Assembly: GCA_002104935.1 (NCBI GenBank) | Contig: MCGT01000008.1 | Span: 124,001-188,000, forward strand | Source of the DNA: Hesseltinella vesiculosa | Lineage: Eukaryota; Mucoromycota; Mucoromycetes; Mucorales; Cunninghamellaceae | Length of the DNA: 64,000 nucleotides | Direction: 5' to 3' | In this document: positions 22,679 through 33,880 of the stretch, piece by piece | Position numbering within the stretch: the stretch's first letter is position 1 | Layout: each line of letters opens with the position of its first letter | Program-made: the position numbers and the translations under genes | Notes under the pieces: generated by a model | The model's database searches: none | Told to the model about the DNA's origin: nothing | Seen by the model: the letters and a program-made list of their open reading frames with translations, nothing else

Positions 22679-24872
22679 TTACGCTGGGTGGCGCCAACTG
22701 ACAAGAGCGCCTTTTCTGATCACGAAGGAGCCGATCGTCAGGTCGCGAATTGGATGGGCGCATTGCAATACCACACGGTACCTTAGGTGAAACCCCGGCT
22801 TTGCCTTTGCTACTTCAGCTGGTGGTTTGCGATGCCAGCGTTCTGCTTGTTTCGATAAATGAGTCACTTCTGTGTCGTCACTAGTCATCCAGAAGTGTCG
22901 TGAAAATAAAAGAAGAGAGGCATCGGTGATGAGCTGGAGCTGCTTATTGCTTTTTGATCACACCGCCGACTTTTCTTCTTCTTGTTCTTACATGATGAGC
23001 CAGCTATGCCTTGAACGGGTGTTGCTGACGGTAATCATCTTCGCAGTTCCGTCAATGCTACGATAGTTAGGAAGGGTGTAGAGCAGCGTCAGGCCCATAT
23101 CGATGCTAATGGACATGTTGGGGTTGGGAAAGGACAAAGTCACAGTTGGAAGCTTTGCTTTGCGTGGCGGGCTGGGATAGCCCTCAATAATGATCGAGGT
23201 CGCCCGGCAAAGGCCAAGTGTGACGAGGCACGGCAGGCGTTTCAAAGCGAGGTTCAAAGCAGTCCATGTGACAAGCACATTGTGTAGCGTTAGTGAAGTC
23301 AAGCGGCTGATGATAGATCCATCCTCAACAACAAGAATACAATTTCTTATGTCCAGTTGCCTAAGCCTCAGGCAGTGTTGTAACAGAGGCAGCAACGGCG
23401 TGGTTTGGTGTGGGTATTGAAAGCTGTAGGCTGCCCGTTTCAGGTGAAGCTGCTTCAGGTTCCGGCACTGGCCAAGAAGGCTGGCGAAGTCTTCAAAATC
23501 AATGATGTCAGCCCTTGGGCTCAGGTAGAGCTGCTGCACAGAATCCTTGAACATGCCGACGATCAAGTTGCCAACCGATTCGTCATGGCCGAATGATAGT
23601 TGTGAATCCGAGCAATTGAGATGCACAAGCCTGGCTGGCATACCCAGAAGCTGCGCCTGCATTTGCTGCCAAAATTCATGGACGTCACGACAGGATGCCA
23701 TGTTCTGCATTTCCAGCGATTTCAGTGTCGAGGCGTGCTGCTGAACGAATGCTGGTATAAAGGTGGCGGCTAGTGCAGGCGAAAGCTCAAAATAGGGCGA
23801 GCCATCGCGACGCTCATCGAGGTTGATGAAATGCGCGGTTTCCAGCTGCTTCCCATACGTTATTCCAACATACCAGACCCAAGACCAGTGACGGTAGGCT
23901 TGGTGAGCCTCACTGGTGAGACTGAATGACTTGAGTGTTTGGTTGGTTTGAACGGTCGGCAGCCAGCGAGGCACAACCTCTTGCATCAGCTTACAGGTGA
24001 GCGACAACGATTCCAAATGAGGGCAGCGCTCGTGAAGGAATTCGACATAGTTAACGGTCAATTCTTCGGTATGTATGTCTAGAGTGAGGTGCACAAGACA
24101 CGTTGGGAAGGTGCGCAGGAAGTCGAGCGTGTCGGGCTGTAAAGCAATGACGCTGAGAAACAGAGAAAAGGTCAAGGTGGTGACATTGGGGTGGCGCTGA
24201 AACATCTGTCGGCAGAATGCCTTGGCGATGCTACGAATTTCACTCCTCTCGAAGCTAGGGAATTGCTGGCGGATGGTATCACTGTAGCTGGGAATGTCAT
24301 CCGAGGCGCTGGTGGTAAGAAGGGTGGGCGATGCAGTCCTGTCTCTTTGATCATCCAAGGCCACGACGACTCTGCTCAAGGTTTCGGTGTCAAAATGGAT
24401 GGCGTTGATGTAAGGGCAATCTTTGGCAATGGTCTCCAGCAGCAGAATTTGCTGTCGTTCAACCAAAAGTGAGCGGAAATCCAGCTCCCGGGTGAAATGT
24501 CCCCTTGGTTTTGAGGTCCGCGGATCGCACTGGGAAAGAGTTGCTGCGAGTTGGTCAGGTTGCGCAGTGGTCAATGTGATGTGGTGGTAAAGCTCAGGGA
24601 GAAAGTAGTCGTGCCATCGACGGCAGGTACAGCACATGGCCACAATGTCATTGTGGCATAAATGAGCGGTAATCAGTAGAAGAATTTCATTCGGAAGCCG
24701 TGTCACCAGCCTATCAGTTGCCCGCGATGACAAACGAGCCAAGGTCCATTGGCTGCCCAAAAAAAGGTAAGGACAGAGAAGGCGACAGGCATTAGCAACT
24801 TACATGAACTCTTTGGGACTCTTTTTATGCAAAAGAGTGAATACAGAAGAAATATGAATGTTGAATGGCTGG
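22679..24872 (-). CDS. F-box/leucine-rich-repeat protein, copy 1 (start codon unresolved)
   Basis: Visible exons: about 24872-24804, 24752-22992 and 22880-22679. The main exon encodes an F-box (LPNEILLLITAHLCHNDIVAMCCTCRRWHDYF) followed by degenerate leucine-rich repeats to the end. F-box proteins recruit substrates to SCF ligases through Skp1. The open frame seems to stop at 22988, but that TAA lies inside a perfect donor (AT/gtaag). Splicing to 22880 adds 67 residues including CAHPIRDLTIGS, matched by copy 2. Upstream, an exon encoding QPFNIHIS is also matched in copy 2, but no in-frame ATG is found before a stop, so a further 5' exon is missing or the gene is damaged. I marked it CDS because about 590 codons remain open. 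Confidence 0.7.
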
Positions 24873-25216
24873 CTATGGCGTGTTGAAAAAAGCGGGGGAA
24901 AAGAAGTTCAAAAAAGAAGAAGAGCAATAAAAACAAATTAGGCGCTGCTCCCTTCCTTTTTGAGGCTGGGGACATCAGCTGATGCACAGCCAGCCTCACC
25001 CTCAGCGTAGAGTTTTGGACGGGTGGCGCTTGCTTTCAATTATTCAGTATCGCCACAGTTATTTTTTGTTTTCTTGTGATTGTGATTGGAAGGTGCTGCT
25101 GCTTTTCACGTTTTTCGGGTTGTCCAGGCCAGTCAACAGCACTCAGTTTAACGCAGTAAATGTGATCTGGGAAAATCTGGCAAAGTTTATTGAGGGCATC
25201 GGTATATCCACGTCGA
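24873..25216. promoter_or_regulatory. Spacer between tandem F-box genes, with a block shared by both copies
   Basis: This spacer probably holds the missing 5' exon and promoter of copy 1. Around 25156-25171 it has CCCAGATCACATTT on the minus strand; the same 14 nt recurs upstream of copy 2 near 27770. Otherwise AT-rich. Confidence 0.4.
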
Positions 25217-27408
25217 TTATGGCTTCACAGCGATGCCTCGTCTGACAAGGGTGGAAGAGCCATACTTGAGCTCTCGAATCGGGTGGTCACATTTTAGAAA
25301 GAGGCCAAATCTTGTGGGAAAACGGTCAATTTCTTCTGAAGGTAAGCCGAGGCTTTGCTGGCTTTCGTGATCTGGGAGACGCGCTACTGTGCCACCGCTA
25401 AAGACCGATGCCCCAGACAAGCATGACGAAAAAAAAAAAAAGATGAATAAATGTGGAACCTGTGCACTCCCATCACAGTTTCTCTTTCTTTACCCAGTAA
25501 GCCAACGGTGAATTGCTGATTGAGCATTCGCCAAGGTAATCAGCTGAAGATGGCCAGAAATTTGATATTGGCTTGGAACGATGTAAACCTCCACCTCTCG
25601 ATCGATACGAATGGACATGTTCGGGTTCGGCACAGACAAAGTGAGCGCTGCGAATTCGAAATGGGTGAGTGCGTTCGAATCAACTTGATGGAAGAAGGTG
25701 GTGGAGCCACGGATGCTAAGCGTCTCAAGAGACGGCAAACATTGTAGGAGTTTGTTCATCGTTTGGCAGTTGATGCTGGAGGCGTAAAGCGTCAATGTGG
25801 TTAGGGAATGGCGATAGTCAAACCTGTCGGAGCCAATATGAAAACCATATTGAGTCAGGGAAAGCTGCTTGAGCCCTGGGCAGTGCTGCAGCAACTGGTG
25901 TACTCGTCTAGAACCTTCGACAGTTTGCAAATGGAAATGGCAGAGGCGGGGAAATTGGCCAAGACAGCTAAAGTAACCGTCAAATGTATTATCGTACGGA
26001 GACAAAGACAGATGAAGCTGCTGAATTGTGGGTTTGGCCAGCAGACCAACAATCAGTTTGGCGACGGCAATTTCGAGAGGAGCATATTCATCACGGAAAA
26101 TGGATCTTGTGTTGTCAGACCATTTGAGATTCACGAGCTTGGTGGGCGTTTCTTGAAGTTGTGCGGTCATTTGGTGCCAAAAATCGGGGCGGAACGCCAT
26201 GTTTTTCATTTCCAGGCTCCGCAGGGTCGAGGCGTGCTGCTGAATAAATGCTGGGATGAAGGTGTGGATGATCAAATTTTGTTGCTGATGATCGAGTAGA
26301 TGACTGTTTACACCGTTATGAAAACGGGCAGCTTCTAGCTGTCGGCCGTATTTCTTCCCAGCGTACCAGACCCAGGACCAAATAGCGTAAGGATGACTAG
26401 CGTCAGCAGTGAGGCTGAATGACTTGATCGTCCGATTCCCTTTCATGGTTGCCAGCCTGTTCGTAGTTATGTGTGCCATTCCAATGCATTGAAGCGACAG
26501 CGAATTCAAGAGAGGAAAGCGTTCGTGTATCAACTCGACAATGGCAAAGGTCAACTCATACCTATCCACGTCCAGCGTGAGTGATTCTAGGCCAGCAGGG
26601 AAAGCGTGCAAGAATGACGCTACGTCCTGAACACGTTCCTCGTCGAAAGCAAACGTAAAGTCCAATGTTCTGACTTTTGCGTGGCGGTGAAATAGCAATT
26701 TGCTGAATATCAATGCGATGGTGGGTACGAGCAACGGCCCAGAAGGTAAGGGTCGTTGGCTGATGGCCTCAGTATAGCCATGAAGGTGATACTCGGTGCT
26801 AGTAGATGAAACGTGATCTGGGCTATTTGACTCTTGGCGGCCCAGGAGCGCTATCGACTGGTGGAATGTTTTGCTATCAAAGCGGATCGTGTTGATAAAA
26901 GGACAGGCAACAGCGATGGTATCCAGCAGGGAAATATGCTGCGAATCCAATGGGCGCAAGGAGGAAAAGTCAAGCGCTTGAGTGGCATGACCCTGTGGGT
27001 ACGTGGTCCTGGCATCACACCTGGCAAGGGCAGCTGCGAGTTGACCTGGTTGTTCAACGTCCAGAGAGATTTGGCGATAAAGGTCAGGAGCGAAATGAGC
27101 GTACCAACTGCGGCAAGTGCAACACATCGTCACAATATCGTTATGGCACAGATAACTGATAATCAGCCAAAGAATGTCATTTGGAAGGCACCGAAATAAA
27201 TCATCGTTGGACGCCAAAGTAAAGGGAAACGTGTCGCCATTGCCACTACTAAAAAAAAAGGTGTTTTCATAACGGCATCGTCAGAGAAGGAAGAGGGGAA
27301 TGACGACGGCTGACATGAGAAATCTTACATAGATGTCGTGGCATTAGGTTTCTTCTTGCGCAAACGAGATGATAGTGCAAGTGGGATGTGAATGTTGAAC
27401 GGCTCGGA
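25217..27408 (-). CDS. F-box/leucine-rich-repeat protein, copy 2 (start codon unresolved)
   Basis: Paralogue of the preceding gene in direct tandem. Exons: about 27408-27329, 27248-25494 and 25397-25217. The F-box is LPNDILWLIISYLCHNDIVTMCCTCRSW, and the rest is irregular leucine-rich repeats. Both copies share the same three-exon layout, including a donor overlapping an apparent stop (GG/gtaaag, where the frame reads GGG TAA), and a third exon with CDHPIRELKYGSS. The first exon encodes EPFNIHIP: compared with copy 1, the three base differences in PFNIHI are all silent, arguing it is coding. No in-frame ATG was found upstream. The copies are clearly diverged, so the duplication is not recent. 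Target proteins unknown. Confidence 0.7.
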
Positions 27409-27854
27409 CTCCAATAAAAAAAAAGGAAGCAACAGAGAGCAGAAAATAAAAAAAGCAGCCTGTTCTTTTTTATTTTTATTTGCTACAGAGTCTTTCCTTT
27501 TAAGGACTGAACAAGATTTTTGGCTGATCAATCTCAAATATCACGCGTTTCATGCACGCGAAGCGCCGTTTCATCACACCTCCACGACTGACGAAGGCTG
27601 GTCCGCCGCCAAGCATATGCAGTTTTGTCTCTGACTACTCCATCTCTACCGGGGGCTATTTTCTCTGCCATGGCCGCTGCTACCCATTGACTAATGTCTA
27701 GCATTATAGCAAATGATCCATATCAGCCAGCATCGTTTTCTTGCAGTGTCATCCGCAAAGCTCCTGCAAAAATGTGATCTGGGTGATTGGCGCGGGCTCT
27801 GAATTGTTTTTTTTGGCTGGTGACTTTTTTTTTTTTTGGAAAAAGAGAGTTGAG
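27409..27854. promoter_or_regulatory. Upstream region of F-box copy 2
   Basis: Contains pyrimidine tracts and, near 27767-27780 on the minus strand, the 14-nt CCCAGATCACATTT block also seen upstream of copy 1. A first exon with the start codon may lie here, but several ATGs are possible and none gives a convincing join. Confidence 0.35.
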
Positions 27855-28300
27855 CAGTGCAGCACTTTGAATGATCCGATAGATGCTATATTTTAATTGG
27901 GGGCAACACATTGTGATTGATGATGATACTGAAAAAAGTAAGTCGATTGCTCGAGGTTGCCCAGCTTACTTTTCATCGATTTCGTTTTTGTATCTCCGAA
28001 TCTCCAGCTAAAACATGGCCGTCTTTCCCAGAGGACCCTCCAGACAATTTCGTTCAAAGCCGAAGAAATTGGATAGACTCCAGTTTTGACATAAAAGTAG
28101 TCCTTGATCAGCAAAGGCCATGTTTGAATTCTCATATCTCTCAGACTGCGTAGCAAAGTATTAGAGATCGTCAATGTGCTCCCAAGCCGTGACTCGAAGA
28201 GGCTCGGCGGAAGCTGAATTATGTGTGAACAAGCATGCGCCAGTTCAGAATGGAAGAGCCACCTTGGGCCTACGAGGATGCACAGCATATTGAGCTAGTG
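27855..28300 (-). pseudogene. Degenerate unidentified gene, relic A
   Basis: On the minus strand an open stretch (28288 downward) encodes LPPSLFESRLGSTLTISN, then RSLRDMRIQTW, somewhat like a leucine-rich repeat. A 41-nt intron (27969-27929, gtaagctg...ttttttcag) follows and then a short exon beginning YHHQSQC that ends in TAA. The whole arrangement is matched at 48.4-48.85 kb (relic B), where the base at the TAA is CAA instead. I infer two decayed copies of one gene; the parent family is not recognised. A living short gene is possible but less likely. Confidence 0.45.
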
Positions 28301-28707
28301 GATCAGCGTGCCATATTGAACGCTTCTATTCAATCATGGGCGCTAAAGCTTCAGAAAAAATCAAGTCGAGGGGAAGGAAACCACCCAGCCACTGAGATGA
28401 TGCTCCCAATTTCGCATGCGAGTGCAATCCGGTGAAACACAGGCTACTTTGACTGTTGTGGTGCAGAACGAGATCAAGCCAAGCATGCCCCGTCGAGAAT
28501 CGAAATCAGGCGCAATTTTGTCAGATTTTTTTTTTTTTTGGGCGGGACTCCGTAGGGTAGTCATTGTGCAGTTGGAGAAAAGAAAACAGTTTATTCGAGT
28601 GAACAAGGGTAATTTTTACAAGCAAGTCAAAAGGAATTCAAGGCCGGCACGAATGCCAAATGAAGTGCAAGGTGGAATGGCGGAGGATAAACGGGCGAGA
28701 GCTGTGT
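28301..28707. other. Intergenic region
   Basis: No supported gene. It may hold further 5' sequence of relic A, but frames are interrupted. Contains an A/T run near 28528. Confidence 0.4.
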
Positions 28708-29157
28708 TTAGTTGACGACTTTCCATTGGACCTTGATTTCACCAACGGACATGTCAGATTCCAAATCCTTGAAGACAGTGTGGGTCAAGTCCAAATCACC
28801 ATAGCTGCATTCGGGGCAGGCGTCATTAATGGTGGCGTTGGTGGTCTTGCCCTTGTAGGTGATTTGGACGGTCTTGCCGCACCAGGAGCTCTTGGAGGAG
28901 GTGGAGCCATACTGCACAGCATTCAAGGCGACGATTTGAGCGTTGTCGGATTCAGACTTGCCACAGGCACCGTCACTACCGCCCTCGGTGGAAGGGTTGA
29001 AGAAAGTGGCAGTACCAGTGAAGGAGCCGCCAGAGGAAGTGGAGCCAGATTTCTTGGAGCGCTTGGCCATCAACTTGGCAGCAGCACGAGATTGCTTGGC
29101 TTCAGCCAACACAAACACCAAAGCCATCAAGGCCATCAGAATAAACATGGAACGCAT
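28708..29157 (-). CDS. Small secreted double-psi beta-barrel (RlpA/expansin-like) protein
   Basis: A single exon of 149 residues. A signal peptide (MRSMFILMALMALVFVLAEA) is followed by a short basic, Ser/Gly-rich linker and a double-psi beta-barrel of about 100 residues. The barrel has TGTATFFNPS, GACGKSESDN, WCGKTVQITYKGK and the conserved NDACPECSYGDLDLT. This is the fold of RlpA, barwin and the expansin D1 domain; fungal members are secreted, often abundant, and may bind or loosen wall polysaccharides. No carbohydrate-binding D2 domain follows. A TATA box lies about 150 nt upstream. Exact activity is unknown. Confidence 0.9.
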   Translation of the reverse strand: MRSMFILMALMALVFVLAEAKQSRAAAKLMAKRSKKSGSTSSGGSFTGTATFFNPSTEGGSDGACGKSESDNAQIVALNAVQYGSTSSKSSWCGKTVQITYKGKTTNATINDACPECSYGDLDLTHTVFKDLESDMSVGEIKVQWKVVN

Positions 29158-29302
29158 TTTTGAAATTTACGGGGATTTTGCACAGCAAAAAAAAATATAT
29201 ATATACAGGAGCGTAGGTTGAGAGCTTGGGGGGAAAAAGTTGGAATACGACCTGCGTAAAGAGGATAATGAATAGCAGCCAAAAAGTTGAAATGTTTGGT
29301 TC

Positions 29303-29310
29303 CTTTTATA
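29303..29310 (-). promoter_or_regulatory. TATA box of the secreted barrel gene
   Basis: Reads TATAAAAG on the minus strand, about 146 nt upstream of the ATG. A clean match to the TATA consensus, in keeping with a regulated, highly expressed secreted protein. Confidence 0.5.
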
Positions 29311-32300
29311 TGTGTGGACTTTGATTGATGTTGCGGTGGCTGGGTTGTCGACGATGTCATCAGCTAGAGTGTGGTTGGTCATGTTTGATACTAATTGACC
29401 GGAGTTACCTGGCCATGCCTAAGGTTGCTGATCCTCAATAAAGAAATCCTAAATTTCATGGGAACAGTTGTCAAAAAAAAGGGGAGGGCGTCAAGTCAGA
29501 AGAGCATTGACAGAAAAAAACGGAAGCGTTGCCTATTTTTTTTTTCATTTTCGTTTTTCATGCATGTCAGCTTCTGTACCACTAGCCTTTGCCAAATTGG
29601 CTTTTTGGACGACGTAAAGTTCACCATGATTTGCCTTTGAATGGTAGGATACTCTGAGTCACATGGCCCGTTCTCCTACTTATTTTAGTTTGGCACCAAA
29701 AAAATAGGACGGACAAAGAAGTGCAGCAACGTACCTAGAAAAAAAAATTGGACGGACATCCAAGCGGAGCAACCGTCACTCCCGCTTCTCTCAATGAAAA
29801 AGCGTCAGTTGATCACAAAGGGAGTACACTGCACTCTTAATTTTGATCCTGGAAGATCGTAAATATCTATGGGATGTAAGGTAGGAAGGATGCACTACGG
29901 CAATGGCCGAGAACTAGGCATATTGCACCTGGCCTGTTAAAAAAAAACTCCAAACGGCGCAGTCCTTTCCTGTTCATATTGCCTGGGAGAACGGTCTAGC
30001 TGGACCAATGTTCTTTTTTTTTTTTTTTTTTTTTTTGGTGATCACGCCCGTGATAAGCAGATGAGCAAACCGCAATAATTCCGCAGGCAATCACAAAAAG
30101 GGGTATGAAACATTTCGAAACGTCTTCAGAGTAGAAAAAAATAAAGGGCGCCGCATGATGTTCATTTGTTAAGGTTCTGGTGGCTTCCCACGTTGAGCCC
30201 AGGTACAAAGATCAGGCTATCATAACACAAGTAGGTGGTTGAAACAAGGATAACTTCCTTCATGGGATCAGAAGAGCGAATCTAGATTTCAGTGGTTGAA
30301 AGAGATGCCGCTTGCGGAGAGCAAACTGCCTTGCAGGTGACAATGGCCAGGGCTCCAGTTCGCTGACGTCTTCTCAATTTCTAGTTCCGTCGGCTCGTAA
30401 GCCAGAATGAACAAAAGGAAGGCTCTCCACCTTGTTGCTACGTTCCTGTGGCTTGTTTTAAGTGCATTCTTTTACTCATTTGTTTGTTTTATTAAAATAG
30501 CCTTGGTATTGGGGAAAAAAAAAAGAGGCGACAGCTTTATTTTTTTTTGCCCAAGCAATGACGCACGTCCAGGATGCCTTCTTCTTTTGTGGCCAACCCG
30601 CTGTGGATCTGCGTAGATCTCTTTTATACTTTTCAAGAAAAAAGAGGCTAGCCTTAAAAAAATATGAATTGCAAAGCATTTGCATAGATGACAAATGTGA
30701 TGAACTTTATCTCTTCAACAATGACGGTGGGAAAACGACATGCGTAATGAAGCAGTATGCTTCTTTCACTTTGGTGAATCCCTTTGGTGCGGGACGAGAG
30801 TTTTTTTTATTCTTAAAGTCGAACCACCGAGGCTCATTAGGTTGTCAAGGATTCCCAATTGAGCAATGATGACCTCATGCAACCGCGAAACGAGAGTTAA
30901 AATCCAGTTTCCAAAACAAGGAACCAAACAAAGTCATACGAAAAAGTGAGAAGTCACCATCTCAAAGCTTAAAAAAAAAACAAATATACCTTGCCTTCTG
31001 TCCATTCACAGTCACCTTCCGAAGGTGTCTTCCATTTTGAGAGGATACATCGTAGCAACATGCAAGGTTTGAGTCCAGAAAATGAGTCACACAAAGGCTT
31101 GGCTGTGTGCAACCATGATTTCGTTGACCTCATCGGCACGATTTATTTATTTATTTTGCATGATGACGACAACTAGGAAGTCCAGGATCTTTCAACGTTT
31201 TTTATTTTTTATTGATCGCGCAAAGAAGATAAGGGTTTGTGATGGTGAAAAAAAAAACAAAAAGATAAAAATAGAGCCGTTCGTCATTTTCCCATGGAAC
31301 AGTTGCGAGGGAACTTGGGCATCCATTTTGAAATGATCACCGACGTTTTGTGAGTATAAAATGATTATGATTGGGGGCGTAGGATTGAATTTTATTGGAA
31401 GCGAGTGGATCAGCAGAAAAACAAAGAGGGAGTTCCCGTCTCAAAGGTTTTTTTGTGGGACCTCCAATGATCTTTCATGTCTTCTGGGGGTCATGAACTG
31501 GTTGCACGAGAACGTGAAGAAAAACCGTGTCACCTCCAATTGGAGGGAAACATAAGCCCCGAGCTGTTCAGCAAAAAAAGTGCAGAAAACGTTTTTTGAA
31601 AAAAGTTCCCATTCACTCTTTTTATTTGCTATGTTTGTTGGTCATTTCGTTGATTGAAAAATAAGGAGTTCCTGAAAAATTTTTCCTCGAGGAAGAACAG
31701 TAAGATCCCACAAAAGTGATTGATGTCAAGGTTGGATGGGGAGTCTCTTTTTATTTTTGTGCTCCTTGAGAGGAGGTCGAAAAGAGAGATGATCAGAATT
31801 ATTATAAAATTTGTGTGCCAATTGAAAAATAAAAAGGTTCATGTCACCGTGCCATCGAGGTTATTTTTTTTTTTCTGGTGACCCCCCCGTTTTCTACCAT
31901 CTGATTGGCATGAATTGAAAAAAAAATCTTTTTGGAGGCGATCCTTTGTTCTGCTACGGTATGTTTCCTTATCACTTATTTAAATGATTGGGTGCCGATG
32001 CACTGAGTTTATCGGTGAAAGATGGCTTCTTAAAAGGAAGATTCAGAGAAATTTTGAGGGGCAAAAAGAAAAGCAGAAAAAAAAGTTTTTGCCAATCAGT
32101 GCAACCAGCCAGCACAAATGACGTAATTTTCGAACCCCGACGGTGTTGTATTTTTGGAAACGGTTGCTTTTTATTTGCCAAGGCTTTTTTTTTATTTTCT
32201 TCTTTTCTTCTTTCCCTTCCAATTTTTTTTTTTTTTTTATACGTGTGTATCATCTCCTTCCTTCCCAGTCATTCTATACATACCCGTATTCATCTCATTC

Positions 32301-32318
32301 AAAAAGTTATTACAAAGA
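29311..32318. other. Three-kilobase gene-poor stretch
   Basis: The largest gap in the window. Open frames are short, start in homopolymers and show no domain; for example one at 30558-30869 could encode 103 residues but has no supporting splice sites or motifs. I saw no tRNA cloverleaf, no transposase or reverse-transcriptase motif and no terminal repeats. The last 150 nt (T-rich) is probably the leader of the CON7-like gene. Confidence 0.5.
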
Positions 32319-33499
32319 ATGAGCTCCAACACCCCTTCGCACATGACGCCTGATGGCTTGTTCGCCACCACCGACAACAGTTACCTGCAAGGGTTAGCTG
32401 CCACCAATGAAGTGACTGTGCCTTCACCACCCAACTTGCTTTTGACGGCTTCCCATTCACCCATACAGCCTGTGACTTCGGTCTTGTCGTCGACTTCGTC
32501 CGCCCAGGCTTCAGCCGCCTCGATGGCTTTTGACGCAAGCATGGGCGTGGTCACCACCGCCGACTCGACGGCCATGCTTCTGTCTACCGCCACCGCCCCA
32601 GTATTGGCATCCGATGTCACAGCCAGCTCCATGATGACTTCTTTGATGATGGACCCTGTCACGAACTCGATGGTGTTGTCCGCCAGTCCGGTCGCCGCCG
32701 CTCCCTTGGCCTCGGTACCGACCTTGCCTTCAGCTGTCACAGCGGAGCCCAACCTGGCTGTTGCGGCTGCTGCTGCTGCTGTGGCCATGGATATGTCTGT
32801 GCCTCCTTTTGTTATTCCTTCCAGCACCACCTCCGCTACCATGGTGCCCAACGACATGACCTTGGACAAGGATGCCTCAGAAAAGAATTTCTCGTTTGTT
32901 TCATTGGCTGGCCAACGCAAACGCCCTCGACGTCGTTATGATGAAATCGAGCGATTATACCATTGCACTTGGCCTGGCTGCACGAAGTCCTATGGCACCC
33001 TGAATCATCTGAATGCCCATGTCACCATGCAGAAACATGTAAGTGCCGGCAAAACCTACCATTGAGACTGACCCAATTCTTCCCACAGGGTCCCAAACGC
33101 CATCCCTCGGAATTCAAAGAAATGCGAAAAACCTGGCGACGACAGAAAAAGGAGCGAGAAGCTGTCAAAAAAGCCGCAGAAAAGGAACAGCAGCAGTTGT
33201 TGAGTACAGCGGCAGCGTCGGCTTCCCTGGCGGCTGCCAGTCACCCTTCTCATCTGATCACCTCCATGGCACCTTTGGCATCCAGCTCTTTGATCTCGGC
33301 TGCTGCGCCCTTGACCACCGTCGACCTGCTCAATACACCTGCCATGATGGCGACTGTGCCCTCCACCATCAACGCCTTACTTCCCACCTTCCCTGCGTCC
33401 GTTGCCCCTGTCAATGACGTAGCCATGACCATGGTCAGCCAACCCATTTACACCACTGCTAATGCCTTGTCTACCCAACCTCTTGGCGGCTATTATTAA
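32319..33499 (+). CDS. C2H2 transcription factor, CON7-like
   Basis: Two exons, 32319-33038 and 33089-33499, give 376 residues. Long Ala/Ser/Thr/Val-rich arms flank one C2H2 finger with unusual conservation: RRRYDEIERLYHC, WPGCTKSYGTLNHLNAHV, then MQKH/GPKRHPSEFKEMRK and a basic helix. The finger plus its downstream EFKE..RK extension is the signature of Con7 of Magnaporthe and its Aspergillus and Fusarium relatives, which control chitin synthase and morphogenesis genes. The 50-nt intron falls exactly after the last finger histidine. DNA-binding role is firm; targets are inferred. Confidence 0.88.
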
Positions 33500-33880
33500 C
33501 CTTTTCTTGTAATCAACGCTTGTACACATTTCTCCTGTTCTCTTTTCATCTTGTGCATTCCCCCTCCACCTCCCTGTCGTTATGTATATTCCACTCATGT
33601 TTCCTCCTTGTATTATATTTCCCTAACATTTAAAGGTGTTGACAAGCAAACCTCATTAAAAAAACATTTTGTTGAAACAGAATGGATTCATGCATTTCGT
33701 CTTCAAAGTCTAGATTTTTTTATTTTTGGGTGAGAAATCCCATGTTCAGCCAACGATGCTGATTGGCCAAGACGGAGAATCAAGGCCGCAGAACCGTTCA
33801 AAGGAGAGAGGCTCCCACACTTTTCCCCTCTTTTATTTTTCCTTCTTACACACGTTTTTTTTTTTTTAAAGAATATACCA
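33500..33880. other. Intergenic region
   Basis: 3' end of the CON7-like gene and promoter of the RBR gene. T-rich just before 33881. A run of short polyadenylation-like AATTAAA/ATTAAA motifs occurs near 33655. Confidence 0.4.

Noticed and set aside
22679..22888. Separate small gene downstream of each F-box gene
   Set aside because: The frames match a third exon: good donor and acceptor sites join them in phase to the F-box genes in both copies.
30407..30869. Possible short genes in the 3 kb gap
   Set aside because: Frames begin or end in homopolymers, lack splice sites joining them and show no recognisable motif.
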